From the IMG/VR virus record IMGVR_UViG_3300017963_000309, positions 1 through 57,176 of that record: a DNA stretch of 57,176 nt. One strand, written 5' to 3'. The stretch comes from a virus. The stretch's first letter is position 1. Every line of letters starts with the position of its first letter. The notes beneath the pieces are model-generated. The model was not told the DNA's origin. It saw only the letters and a program-made list of their open reading frames with translations, and made no database searches. This document shows, in pieces, positions 46,481 through 55,379 of the stretch. The position numbers and the translations under genes were made by a program.

Positions 46481-49400
46481 TTAAAATCCGAACGGTGTTC
46501 TTTTCGTCCTTTTCGCCGGTCTTCTTTCTAAAGGCTTATCTTTACGGAAAGCTTTCTTTTCAACGAAAGTATTCTTAGGTAATGGCGACCGTTGCCCCGT
46601 CCTCGAAACGCTGAAAGTTCTAAACTTATTCTTGTTCCGTTTAAAGTAGCCAGTCTTCTTATCATCCAATGGACTTTTTTTCTTCTTCTTCTGAACAATA
46701 GGTTTCCCTTCAACAACTCTACCGACAGCTGACCTAAACTTGTCAACCTTCTCCGCCATAGTATCAAGAGCCGCAGCCATAGTTTTCGGCTTTTTATGTA
46801 TCCGCTTAAAATCTTCTTGACCTTCAGGGATGTACTCGGCGTAGTGAGGTTTGTAAACTTTCCTTTTACCTTTTGGAATATCAAGAGGAGGTAAAGGGAA
46901 ACCCGTGATTGGTGGAGTTGTTGGTGGTCTTGGTCTTGGAGGCCTAATAGGTGGAGTAATAGGAGTAGGCGTTGGAGTTGTAATTACTGTTCTTGTTACC
47001 GAAGGAGTTGGTGTAGGTGGAGTTGGAGTAGGATAGGCTACTGCTGTCGCTGTTAATTCTTGGACACCAATACTTGTATCAATCTTTGGTGTCGCCGTTA
47101 AAGAAGGTAGAGTTTTTATATCTGTTTTGCTTTTAGTTCCAAGTAAGTTAAGCACGCCGACTTGTGGCGCAATACTATATACTGGAGTGATTGCCGCTTC
47201 AGCTTGAAGAACTGTAGGCGTTACCGCTTGACCTATTAGTAAGGCTGAAGGGTCTTTAACTAATTGTGAAGAAATTGCTTGAGTTTCAGTTGTAGGAGGT
47301 ATCATGTTTACTTGTTTCATATAATCAGCCCAGCCACCATACCTCGGGGCAGCGCCCACTTTATCTATCCCAAAAACTTGTAATGCAGGGTCTTTAATAC
47401 TTTTTAACCAATCATCAATACTATCTGCTTCTTGAAAAGTCTGGAACGGTTCAGCGAAGAAACGATTGAATGGTGTATCTGCTTCACTACCTTTAATAAT
47501 TGAGACGGGTTGTTTGCTAGGGTCTAACTGTTTAAATTCAATTCTCGATGTTGGTTTAAAGAAAATTCTTTTATCAGGTTTCCAACCGGTAGCTTTTACA
47601 CCTTCAGGGGTTTTAATAACTAATTTCCCTCGAGGAATATCTGTAACTTGCGCTCTACTTGCTGGAGAAACGTAAGCAATTAAGTCGTCTCCTTGCTCGA
47701 AACCGATACCTGTATATAATCTTCTTAATTCTTCACCTTTTAAGTTTACTTTAACGCTAGCACCCGAAGTTTTAAGGTTTTTAATATTTTCTAACAATCT
47801 GCCTTTCACATACACTTTATCAGATAATGGCTTCGCTCGACCACCAAAATCGAAAGTAGATTTTCGTACCAATTCACCTTTTACTCTATCATAAACATAA
47901 TTGGCTCCCGCCCCTTTTCGAATGACCCATTTCCCGTTAACTTTTTCTACATCGTAACCCGTTAAAGTTTTACTCGTGTAACCTCCAGCTTGTTTTGTTT
48001 CAGTTACCAAAATTCTATATTTATCCTTATTGAATTTTAAGATTCTACCTTCGCCTTGTCCTTCAGCTTTTTGTAATTGTTTAAACCTTTCTTCGTCAAG
48101 AGGTTTACGTCCAGCACTCCTAGCAGCTAAAGCTGAACCCGCAGTTACAGCTGTGAAACCTGCAGCACCTCCAATACCTGCAGCGATTGAGTAACCAATA
48201 TCTGCGGATTTTTTATATTCCTGCATCCCAGTTCCGACGCCAATAACTCCGGCAGTAGTTCCAACAACAGGTGTAGTAGATAATATACCGCCAACACTTT
48301 TTCCAGCGAGGACAGTTCTAGGTTTTCCTAAAGCTCCAATTACACTCTTACCGACGGTAGTTTTCGCTGCAACAGCCCCGCCAACCTGTGCTACTAATGC
48401 CGTTTTTTCAACATCATAAGCAGTAGTGAAACCTTTCAAAGCGTCAGATGCTAAAATTGTTGTAGGTATATCCTTCTCAGCACGATATTTTTTTTCACTT
48501 TCTTTTGCGAATTTCCAACCGGTGCCCTTGATACCCTTATTAATTGATTCACCAAATTCCGCGGTAGTTTCAATCTTGTATCTATAATCCTCATACATTG
48601 AATAATATTGTTTAACCGCTTTATCGTACTGTTTTTTTATTCTTTCATATTCTTTTACATCCGCCTCTGTAATATTTTCTTTTGAAGCTAAAGCGTTAAG
48701 TTCCTTTGACCATTTATTAATGCCCAATTCTAATTTCTTGAACATCGGTTTCTCGACGATGGCTTCGGCTTCAGCCTTACGTTTTTCAAATTCAGCAATA
48801 TCTTTTTCTAATTGTTCTTGTTGCTTTTCTAGGAATGGTCGAATTTCTCCACCTCTAAAACCGCCCTTCCATACATTACTTTCTTCTAACAGTTCTTTAT
48901 ATTGGTCAATACTTTCCTTATCAGGTAAGTAAATCGGTTCATCTAAATATTTTGGAATAACAATTTCTTCAACTTTCTGATAGAGTTCTGTAACTTCCCC
49001 TACACCTTTAATTATTTCTTTTTCTTGTTCTGGAGTGTAAGTAATTTTTGGGAATTGTAATCTTTCTCTTACTTCTGCTGAGAGGTCGGGGGTAGGTTGC
49101 GAAGGTTCAGGCATCTTTGGTGGACTCGGAATGCCCATTTGTATAACTTCCCTTTTCTTTGGTTCATCCAATCTTACGATTTGTTCGGGACGAATGACTT
49201 GAGGTTTCTGTCCAGCAGCTTTAGCGGCAGCTGCTTGTCTTTGAGCTTTCAGTTCTGCTTCCGCTTTCCTACGGTTTGCTTCAAGTTTTGCTTTTAAGGC
49301 GTCAAGTTGTTGCTGTTGCTGTTGTGTTAGTTGTCCCTTAGAAGAGGATTGCTGCACTCTTTGCGCCGCAGAACTTGCAGTCCTATAATCGCCCGATTGT

Positions 49401-49564
49401 ATCGCTTTGTTATACTCTGAAACTGCCTTATTATATGCTTGCTCTTTTTGAGATAATGGTTTAGAAACTGTACGCCCGCCCCTTGATACTTTCCTCTCCT
49501 TTTTAGAAATCATTTTCATAGGAGTCCTTATCACCGTTCTTTTTGTTGCCATTTTTTGCACCAT
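46481..49564 (-). CDS. Large structural-type protein, 1027 aa
   Basis: A basic start, Gln/Ala coiled coil (about 40-130), charged helical region to about 380, a Gly/Ala/Thr-rich hydrophobic segment (about 395-485) that could insert in membrane, a mixed domain, a Pro/Thr-rich hinge (about 850-920, PTPTPPTPTP) and a very basic C-terminus. Such architecture suits an internal particle or DNA-associated membrane-active protein (inference). A second ATG at 49552 is possible. Confidence 0.7.
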   Translation of the reverse strand: MVQKMATKRTVIRTPMKMISKKERKVSRGGRTVSKPLSQKEQAYNKAVSEYNKAIQSGDYRTASSAAQRVQQSSSKGQLTQQQQQQLDALKAKLEANRRKAEAELKAQRQAAAAKAAGQKPQVIRPEQIVRLDEPKKREVIQMGIPSPPKMPEPSQPTPDLSAEVRERLQFPKITYTPEQEKEIIKGVGEVTELYQKVEEIVIPKYLDEPIYLPDKESIDQYKELLEESNVWKGGFRGGEIRPFLEKQQEQLEKDIAEFEKRKAEAEAIVEKPMFKKLELGINKWSKELNALASKENITEADVKEYERIKKQYDKAVKQYYSMYEDYRYKIETTAEFGESINKGIKGTGWKFAKESEKKYRAEKDIPTTILASDALKGFTTAYDVEKTALVAQVGGAVAAKTTVGKSVIGALGKPRTVLAGKSVGGILSTTPVVGTTAGVIGVGTGMQEYKKSADIGYSIAAGIGGAAGFTAVTAGSALAARSAGRKPLDEERFKQLQKAEGQGEGRILKFNKDKYRILVTETKQAGGYTSKTLTGYDVEKVNGKWVIRKGAGANYVYDRVKGELVRKSTFDFGGRAKPLSDKVYVKGRLLENIKNLKTSGASVKVNLKGEELRRLYTGIGFEQGDDLIAYVSPASRAQVTDIPRGKLVIKTPEGVKATGWKPDKRIFFKPTSRIEFKQLDPSKQPVSIIKGSEADTPFNRFFAEPFQTFQEADSIDDWLKSIKDPALQVFGIDKVGAAPRYGGWADYMKQVNMIPPTTETQAISSQLVKDPSALLIGQAVTPTVLQAEAAITPVYSIAPQVGVLNLLGTKSKTDIKTLPSLTATPKIDTSIGVQELTATAVAYPTPTPPTPTPSVTRTVITTPTPTPITPPIRPPRPRPPTTPPITGFPLPPLDIPKGKRKVYKPHYAEYIPEGQEDFKRIHKKPKTMAAALDTMAEKVDKFRSAVGRVVEGKPIVQKKKKKSPLDDKKTGYFKRNKNKFRTFSVSRTGQRSPLPKNTFVEKKAFRKDKPLERRPAKRTKRTPFGF

Positions 49565-49592
49565 TTATAAGTTGTCCAGCTTTATATAATTT
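49561..49592. promoter_or_regulatory. Overlapping divergent leaderless promoters
   Basis: Only 28 bp separate the two ATGs. CATTTATAAG serves the + gene about 25 nt downstream, and TTATATAAAG on the minus strand serves the 1027-residue gene. The two TATA boxes overlap each other's start regions, so they probably compete. Confidence 0.65.
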
Positions 49593-49961
49593 ATGTCAGG
49601 TGATGATGCAACAACAGATACTATTGAGTTCAATAGTATGGTTAATATTTTAAAACGTTTAGACAAAATCACAAATTTTATTAATTATAATAGGGCGAAG
49701 GGGAATTATAAAGTAATGCATGGCTACCTCGTTGATTACTTTAAAGAGATTGTGGCAGATTTAACAAAGGAAGAGATGGATAGGGCATGGCGTGAATTGA
49801 ATGAAGTTAGGAAATTTTTAAACTTTAACACTGACTTGCCCCCTAACCCAAAAGTGCCAAAGATGTTGGATGAAATTGATATAAATTTACGATTGCTGGC
49901 TAAAGCTCACGGATACCTTACGAAAAATACACAGTCAGTAAAATCTAAGCTCATAGGTTAG
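49593..49961 (+). CDS. Helical protein before packaging-type ATPase
   Basis: 122 residues, all helical, with an acidic N-terminus. First gene of the + strand operon, 4 nt before the ATPase gene. Possibly a small terminase-like or ATPase partner by position only. Confidence 0.65.
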   Translation: MSGDDATTDTIEFNSMVNILKRLDKITNFINYNRAKGNYKVMHGYLVDYFKEIVADLTKEEMDRAWRELNEVRKFLNFNTDLPPNPKVPKMLDEIDINLRLLAKAHGYLTKNTQSVKSKLIG

Positions 49962-49965
49962 GGAA

Positions 49966-51024
49966 ATGAAAGTAATGATTGATGAGCCCATGTTTAAGAA
50001 GGGTTCTTATCCCGCACAACAAAGTGACGGTCTTTACATGGATGGTGCTTTAGTCGAATTAGTAGAAATTTACGCAAGAAATATTGTCAAGGATAATCAA
50101 TTTGCAATAAATATGGGTTCTTCAACTTTTGGTGTTCGGACGGGAAAATCTACATTAGCCCAACAAATTTGTTATTATTACACCTACCGGGTAAATAAGT
50201 TGCATGGGCTAGATATTATATTTGACCACCGAAATATTGTTTTTAATTCAGAAGATTTGATTAAAAGGGCAGCAGCAGTTCCACGTTATTCTGCATTAAT
50301 ATTAGATGAAGGTGATGATTTAACAGAACACGCTTTCTCAAAGACTATGAAAGACTTGCAGAAATTCTTTAGAAAATCGGGGCAGTTAAATTTGTTCATC
50401 ATACTAATACTTCCTTCATTTTTTGATTGTCCAAAGTTTTTGGCTATGAATAGGACAAACGCATTTATCGACGTAAAATTTGAAGGAGAGTTTGATAGGG
50501 GTTATTTTGAGTATTATAATTTCACTGATAAGAAAAAATTGTATGTAAAAGGTAAAAAATTTCATGATTACGATGTCCAAAGAGCAACAATCCCAAATGG
50601 TCGTTTTGTTAACAAATATTGTGTTGACGAGGAAATATATCGCAAAATGAAATTAGATGACTTTATTAAAAAAGATGACGAAATCGAGGAAAAAATACCT
50701 ATGAAAGTCTATCGTAAGATTGAGAGTGAGATATTCACAAAAGTTTTTAAAGCAATAAAGATGGATATGAGAGGTAAGATTTCAGTTAAGAAAATGGCAA
50801 AATATTTTGGACGTTCAGAGAGAACTTGTCATCGCTTCTTGACAGAGAATGAAGACGAGATTGTTAGGTTAATTAAGCGAGGAAATTTTGAGCGTGACGA
50901 CGGCATATTGGCAGAGTCTAATGATACTATTGACCTTACCAAGGAAGAGGGCGAGGTGCGGGACACCACGGAGGGAGAGGGATATATAGAAGACGGCGAT
51001 GAACAAATGAACGATGAAAAATAA
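49966..51024 (+). CDS. P-loop ATPase of packaging/Zot type with HTH
   Basis: 352 residues. Walker A GVRTGKST (56-63), Walker B ALILDEGDD (110-118), then LILPSFFDCPKFLAMNRTNAFIDV as in Zot/HerA-like viral ATPases. A helix-turn-helix (KISVKKMAKYFGRSERTCHRF) lies near 268-292, then an acidic tail. Probably drives DNA translocation or particle assembly. Overlaps the nuclease gene by 11 nt. Confidence 0.75.
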   Translation: MKVMIDEPMFKKGSYPAQQSDGLYMDGALVELVEIYARNIVKDNQFAINMGSSTFGVRTGKSTLAQQICYYYTYRVNKLHGLDIIFDHRNIVFNSEDLIKRAAAVPRYSALILDEGDDLTEHAFSKTMKDLQKFFRKSGQLNLFIILILPSFFDCPKFLAMNRTNAFIDVKFEGEFDRGYFEYYNFTDKKKLYVKGKKFHDYDVQRATIPNGRFVNKYCVDEEIYRKMKLDDFIKKDDEIEEKIPMKVYRKIESEIFTKVFKAIKMDMRGKISVKKMAKYFGRSERTCHRFLTENEDEIVRLIKRGNFERDDGILAESNDTIDLTKEEGEVRDTTEGEGYIEDGDEQMNDEK

Positions 51025-52246
51025 ACAAGTGTTTACAACCGAGGGAAAGATTAGCACAACCTTTAATGACTTCTTTAGGGCATTAAAAGAACAGTCAAAA
51101 CAAAAAAGGTTAATTAGTGGCACATTGGAAGAAGAAGTTTTATTTGATATTGATAAAAAAGATATAATCATCTTTGAAGTTGATGTTGATAAACTTGATT
51201 TTGAAGTCCCGAATGGGAAAAAAAGAAATCTAATAATCCCCTCAGAAAAAATCTTTGTTGAAATCCCTGAACTTTATTTTGATAATAAAAAGGAGAAAGT
51301 TCTTTTATTGGGTGGCTTTTTAATTTATCATTCAAAATTATTTAGTGAGAAGTTTAATGAAAAAATCGTCGTAATTCAAATGCAATTAGAATATACAAAT
51401 ACTGAAACTGGTGAATGTTATACAACTCCTTTGAGTTTACCTTACAAAAAAGGTATTCCCACAATAGAAGAAGAAATTACTGAAGAAATGAATTGGCACC
51501 ATGGTGATGAAAAAAAAGAAGGTTTCCAATTAAGTAATAACATCAAAACATCTATTGTAAAATATGTTCAAAAGGTTTGCATTACAACGCTTTACAAAAT
51601 AGAACGTAAAGAATATACCAAATATAAAAAATGGACGCCACGAGGTTTCATCGAGAAACCAATTATTTATGCTCATGATGTCTCACGTCATAAACGACAT
51701 TTCTGGGAGGACAGTGGACGGTTCAAAATTCCCGGGTTGACTTTAAAAGAACGGGAAGAAAAAGGTTACGGCACTGATGAAGTGGTTTTTCGTGACGGTG
51801 AATTAAGACGTGATGTCCCGTTTCGGATTATAGGTGAATACTTAGTTGGTAAGATTAAGAAGAAGCGTGAAGATAACCGTAGAATAAAAGTAGCTAAGGG
51901 TCGCGTATTAAGATGTGAACAGAAAGTCTATGAAATCCTTCGTGAAATATTTCCGCATAAAATTATCACGCGACATGACCGTAGAACTTTGAAAGGTTTG
52001 GAACTCGATTTTAACTTACCTGAACTTCGTCTTGGTGTGGAATATGATGGTGAACAACACTATGATAAGGAATTGTGTGAAGCAGTTTTCAAATCAAACT
52101 TTGACGAACTCGTTCGACGGGATAGGAAGAAGGATAAACTTTGCCAAAGGAAGAAGATAAAATTACTAAGGATAAAATATGACGAACCTCTTACGAAGAC
52201 CCACTTTAAGAAAAAATTAAATGCTATGGAAGTTGCTACTTCCTAG
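51014..52246 (+). CDS. PD-(D/E)xK nuclease-domain protein
   Basis: 410 residues. The C-terminal part has LELDFNLPELRLGVEYDGEQHY and RRDRKKDKLCQRKKIKLLRI, the Vsr/DUF559-like nuclease fold (catalytic D, E, Q). The N-terminal 280 residues are unassigned, with KRHFWEDSGRFKIP. Coupled to the ATPase gene, so a role in DNA cutting at packaging or replication is likely. Confidence 0.75.
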   Translation: MKNKQVFTTEGKISTTFNDFFRALKEQSKQKRLISGTLEEEVLFDIDKKDIIIFEVDVDKLDFEVPNGKKRNLIIPSEKIFVEIPELYFDNKKEKVLLLGGFLIYHSKLFSEKFNEKIVVIQMQLEYTNTETGECYTTPLSLPYKKGIPTIEEEITEEMNWHHGDEKKEGFQLSNNIKTSIVKYVQKVCITTLYKIERKEYTKYKKWTPRGFIEKPIIYAHDVSRHKRHFWEDSGRFKIPGLTLKEREEKGYGTDEVVFRDGELRRDVPFRIIGEYLVGKIKKKREDNRRIKVAKGRVLRCEQKVYEILREIFPHKIITRHDRRTLKGLELDFNLPELRLGVEYDGEQHYDKELCEAVFKSNFDELVRRDRKKDKLCQRKKIKLLRIKYDEPLTKTHFKKKLNAMEVATS

Positions 52247-52287
52247 GTGTCGCACACTTTTATAAATAAAACAATCTATGAATTACA

Positions 52288-52539
52288 ATGAAAAAAAGTA
52301 AATTATTTGCAAGAGTTTTTTGGGCAACGATATTCCTCTGGATTTTTTTCCTAGGAACTTCAGCATACGTTGGCTACCACAACCATCCAAATTTCATTTG
52401 GTATAATGTGGGGATAATGTTCGCCACAATATTGTTCCTTGCTTTAATGCTAGGATTCAAAAGAAAGGAATTCAAAACCGAACTAGCTTTTGCTGCAAAG
52501 AAGTTTAGCGAAGAACTTAACACCACGTCACGCCGGTAA
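52288..52539 (+). CDS. Membrane protein, two helices, 83 aa
   Basis: Helices about 8-28 and 37-57, Lys-rich end. CTTTTATAAATAAAAC lies about 28 nt before the ATG: a leaderless promoter. Confidence 0.7.
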   Translation: MKKSKLFARVFWATIFLWIFFLGTSAYVGYHNHPNFIWYNVGIMFATILFLALMLGFKRKEFKTELAFAAKKFSEELNTTSRR

Positions 52540-52689
52540 TCATACTCAAGTCTATCGCGGGAGACTGACGTAAAAAGACTTGAGGGGTCAGTTCAGGGTT
52601 CACCTGTTTTTTGTCCAAATTAACTGTGACCCATTTTTACTACGTAAAAACCGCTCACCCTCATCGTCAATCCCCGCGCTTGATATTTA

Positions 52690-52835
52690 AGTATGGTGAA
52701 GTAGGGTTCAGTCAGGTAATGTGGGGTTCGGTTCGGTAAGGAGAGGAAATCATATTCAAATCCGGTTCGGTAGGGTGTTGCGGTGTAAAGTGAGGTACTG
52801 TACTGTCTGGTGAGGTAATGTAAGGTAAGGAACAA
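52690..52835 (+). repeat. G/T-rich module, internal copy
   Basis: Same composition and words as the terminal arrays (GGTTCGGT, GGTGTTGCGGTG), with AGGAAATCATATTCAA near 52742 and TAAGGTAAGG near 52821. The reverse strand can be read as a low-complexity frame but is not credible. The gap from 52540 to 52689 holds no gene. Confidence 0.65.
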
Positions 52836-52843
52836 AAAATAAA

Positions 52844-52990
52844 ATGAAAATAAAAGAAAACGAAACACGGGGAACAATGTCAACTTTAGGCGTAAAAATG
52901 ACCAAGTATACCATGGACAAGAAGCGGTATACCAGTAAACTGATGGACGCAGAAAACCCTAACTGGAGAGAAGAAGGAGAATATTATTAA
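52844..52990 (+). CDS. Small basic protein, 48 aa
   Basis: Starts MKIKENETRGTMSTLG. An in-frame ATG lies at 52877. Rich in Lys, Met, Tyr. One nt before the next gene. Confidence 0.5.
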   Translation: MKIKENETRGTMSTLGVKMTKYTMDKKRYTSKLMDAENPNWREEGEYY

Positions 52991-52991
52991 G

Positions 52992-53399
52992 ATGGCAAAT
53001 TGGAATTTAAGAGCAGGGAAGTCCACTTTGCAAGAAGCAATGGCAAATTTGATGAGACAAAAAAGTTATACTAGAAAAAAAGAAAGGAAGATGGATGACA
53101 TCTTCGGAACTAAATCCAAGGAGAAAACAAATATGGAAGTAAAAAGTAGATACGAAGTTATCGCGGAATTGGAACAGAAGAAAAATCATCTAATCCAAGA
53201 ACGTGAAGGTTTCAAAGATAAGGTAAAGGATATTAAGAAAGATATTCGTGAGTCTGAAAGAGAACTTGAAGACAAGAAGGAAGACCTTAAAGATTTTGAA
53301 GAAACTATTGATGAACGTAAAGAAACAATCAATGAGTTAATTAAATCTGTTGATGAAAGCTTGAAACGATTTCAAGATTTGAGACATTCGAAGAAATAA
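52992..53399 (+). CDS. Coiled-coil protein, 135 aa
   Basis: A basic N-terminus, then a long E/K coiled coil (about 50-130). No family recognised. May bridge DNA or scaffold assembly. Confidence 0.7.
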   Translation: MANWNLRAGKSTLQEAMANLMRQKSYTRKKERKMDDIFGTKSKEKTNMEVKSRYEVIAELEQKKNHLIQEREGFKDKVKDIKKDIRESERELEDKKEDLKDFEETIDERKETINELIKSVDESLKRFQDLRHSKK

Positions 53400-53522
53400 A
53401 TGATTTCAGAAAAAGTAAAAGCAAGATTTATGAAGAAAGGTGAAAATCATTTAACAAGAAGTAATAGTCTTAGAAAAAATAAAACTAAATTTAGTCCCCT
53501 CCCTAAGATACTGTTCAACTGA
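53400..53522 (+). CDS. Small basic protein, 40 aa
   Basis: Starts MISEKVKARFMKKGENH directly after the upstream stop. Lys/Arg/Ser-rich, unknown. Confidence 0.45.
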   Translation: MISEKVKARFMKKGENHLTRSNSLRKNKTKFSPLPKILFN

Positions 53523-53534
53523 AAATTGAACTCC

Positions 53535-53606
53535 AAGATGGTAGCTTAATGGTAAAGCACTCGACTTGTAATCGAGAGATTGCCGGCTCGAAACCGGCTC
53601 ACACTA
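53535..53606 (+). tRNA. tRNA-Thr (TGT) with defective acceptor stem
   Basis: D arm GCTT/AAGC, anticodon stem CTCGA/TCGAG with loop CTTGTAA (TGT) and T arm GCCGG-CTCGAAA-CCGGC are perfect. The acceptor AAGATGG against TCACACT pairs only at four positions, with three mismatches in the middle. A 10-nt helix AGTCCCCTCC (53493-53502) with GGAGGGGATT (53609-53618) encloses it. May be a tRNA remnant, an edited tRNA or a tRNA-like structure. Confidence 0.75.
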
Positions 53607-53628
53607 ACGGAGGGGATTCATATTCAAA

Positions 53629-53760
53629 ATGGAAACAATGAAAATTAAACTGGAAGGATTAGCAGAGTTAGGTTTGGGGATGGCTTGGGGCGGTTTCTGC
53701 CTAGTTTTACTGATGATAGGTCTCTGTATCGGACTCGCTATTGTTGTAGCATCTGGATAA
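53629..53760 (+). CDS. Single-helix membrane protein, 43 aa
   Basis: Starts METMKIKLEGLAELG, then one Gly-rich helix to the end. Preceded by GGATTCATATTCAAA, the same element seen in the G/T-rich separators. Confidence 0.6.
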   Translation: METMKIKLEGLAELGLGMAWGGFCLVLLMIGLCIGLAIVVASG

Positions 53761-53762
53761 TC

Positions 53763-54227
53763 ATGGCAAAAGATAAGGACGAGGTAATAAAACTTGAAGG
53801 AAAGAAATATAAGAAAACAAAATTCATAATTGAAGAGACTCACCCCGTCATCGGTCGCATTCTAATTATTGATGATAAGAAGTTTAAAATTATGGATGAG
53901 AGTGCTATCGGCGAACACCGTTCTGGAACCTTCATCGCTCCATTAACTGGAGATGATGAAGAAAGGATGCAAGAGTATGATGAAGATTTAGAAAACCTTA
54001 GCGAGAAACTTGCAGGGAGAGTTGACATCAAAAAACTCATCAAAGAAAATATTAAGAATAAAAAACATCAAGAAATCAAAACCGGTCTTTTCATTTTAAA
54101 CGAGATGGAGAAAGGTAACAAGTCAGCAGAAGAAGAACATATCAAAGGATGTTATCAATACGTGGCACATTATAAAAACCATTCCTTCGACTTTTTTTCT
54201 GGCGCACCACCGGAGGTTATTGAATAA
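53763..54227 (+). CDS. Hypothetical acidic protein, 154 aa
   Basis: Start set at the ATG at 53763, 2 nt after the upstream stop. Beta-rich N-terminus, acidic helical centre, ends APPEVIE. No family recognised. Confidence 0.65.
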   Translation: MAKDKDEVIKLEGKKYKKTKFIIEETHPVIGRILIIDDKKFKIMDESAIGEHRSGTFIAPLTGDDEERMQEYDEDLENLSEKLAGRVDIKKLIKENIKNKKHQEIKTGLFILNEMEKGNKSAEEEHIKGCYQYVAHYKNHSFDFFSGAPPEVIE

Positions 54228-54229
54228 TC

Positions 54230-54403
54230 ATGGCAAATGAAGATATAAAAGCGGAACTTGAAAAGTTGAAGCAGGAAGATGCGAACGCTCTTGAAAGGCA
54301 AAACCTTAACAGGGAAATGCAAAAGTATAAAGCGCGTAAGTGGGAAAGGCAACACCCAAGATTGGCTCGACTTAGAAACATTTTTAATCGCGGTGGCTGG
54401 TAA
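54230..54403 (+). CDS. Helical basic protein, 57 aa
   Basis: Starts MANEDIKAELEKLKQED; coiled N-terminus and Arg-rich end. Same ATAATCATGGCA start context as the gene before it. Confidence 0.6.
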   Translation: MANEDIKAELEKLKQEDANALERQNLNREMQKYKARKWERQHPRLARLRNIFNRGGW

Positions 54404-54459
54404 ATCACTACGGTGCAGTGGTGGGAAGAATTTATATAGTCTAGTATTTTATAGAATTT

Positions 54460-54600
54460 ATGAAAACGCAAAGTCACCATCTTTTGACTGTTTTGTTAAA
54501 AGATTTATGGAAACAAATTGATAGGGTCGGAGAAGATTTCGAATTAGCAAAAGCCATATCAACAGTTGTGAATTACTTAGAGGAAGATGATGGAGAATAG
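54460..54600 (+). CDS. Small helical protein, 46 aa
   Basis: Starts MKTQSHHLLTVLLKDLW. TTTATATAG about 27 nt before the ATG: leaderless. Overlaps the RHH gene by 14 nt, which suggests a paired small regulator. Confidence 0.6.
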   Translation: MKTQSHHLLTVLLKDLWKQIDRVGEDFELAKAISTVVNYLEEDDGE

Positions 54601-54736
54601 AAATGAAACGCACGCTTCAATGGAAGTAACGAAAGACGTTAGAGCTAGACTTAATAGGATTAAAGGAGCGAAAGACTTCAGAACATACAACCAAACCATC
54701 TTATATTTACTTAAAAAATACGAAAATTCAGATTAA
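54587..54736 (+). CDS. Ribbon-helix-helix regulator, 49 aa
   Basis: SMEVTKDVRARLNRIKG and YNQTILYLL fit the ribbon and two helices of CopG/Arc-type DNA-binding proteins. Probably a repressor; the palindrome just downstream (GACGTT-TT-AACGTC near 54772) is a possible operator. Confidence 0.65.
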   Translation: MMENRNETHASMEVTKDVRARLNRIKGAKDFRTYNQTILYLLKKYENSD

Positions 54737-54813
54737 TCTTTTACATAAAAGATTTTAGATTCAACGAAAAGGGACGTTTTAACGTCGATAAATAAAATGT
54801 TTAAGGACAAAAA

Positions 54814-55182
54814 ATGGTAACTAAAGAAGAACGTAAGCGAATGGTTTGGAGACAATTCGGGAAGCAGAAGTATGAAGAGATTAGTAAATTTCTTTTCTGG
54901 TTCATTGCTATTGGTTTATTTGTTTCTTTACTTTCAGGCGCATTATATTCTTGGAGCTCACTTGCTTGCGAGAATGGATGGCTAACAGCAACAGAGTTTA
55001 ATGGAACTTGCGATTATGAAGAAATAACGATGGTTGCAGTTGCTTCACTTTTCATATTAATAATGATTATTGCAGCAATGATTGGCTTAATTTTAACAGT
55101 TCGGAATTGGTTAAAAAAGAACTGGAAACAAGCAGAAGAAAAAGTTACCGCGGAATTAAAGAAGCAGAGGAATAAGAAATGA
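54814..55182 (+). CDS. Membrane protein, two helices, 122 aa
   Basis: A basic start, helix about 24-46, an outer loop with two Cys (ACENG, GTCDYE), helix about 71-94, and a Lys-rich tail. Overlaps the next gene by 4 nt. Confidence 0.68.
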   Translation: MVTKEERKRMVWRQFGKQKYEEISKFLFWFIAIGLFVSLLSGALYSWSSLACENGWLTATEFNGTCDYEEITMVAVASLFILIMIIAAMIGLILTVRNWLKKNWKQAEEKVTAELKKQRNKK

Positions 55183-55379
55183 CTAGCTATATTTATTATG
55201 ATTGCGGTTGTGCATATTCTTTTTCCCTAGATGGATGGGGAAAGGGTCAAGAATTGGAATGTGAAAATCTTTGTGATGAACACGCAAAAGACATTGATGA
55301 TGAAGACAAGGAGCCAGAAGAAGGAAACTCACTAACAGTTGTAAGGAGGGCAAGAAAGAATGAAAAAGATAAAAGTTGA
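55179..55379 (+). CDS. Acidic Cys protein, 66 aa
   Basis: CGCAYSFS, CENLCDEH: four Cys and a His near the start could hold zinc. Acidic then basic end. Overlaps the next gene by 20 nt. Confidence 0.6.
   Translation: MTSYIYYDCGCAYSFSLDGWGKGQELECENLCDEHAKDIDDEDKEPEEGNSLTVVRRARKNEKDKS

Noticed and set aside
49966-51024. Calling the ATPase a true Zot toxin or FtsK
   Set aside because: Only the P-loop, Walker B and a generic following segment are visible; the C-terminus is an HTH not typical of either.
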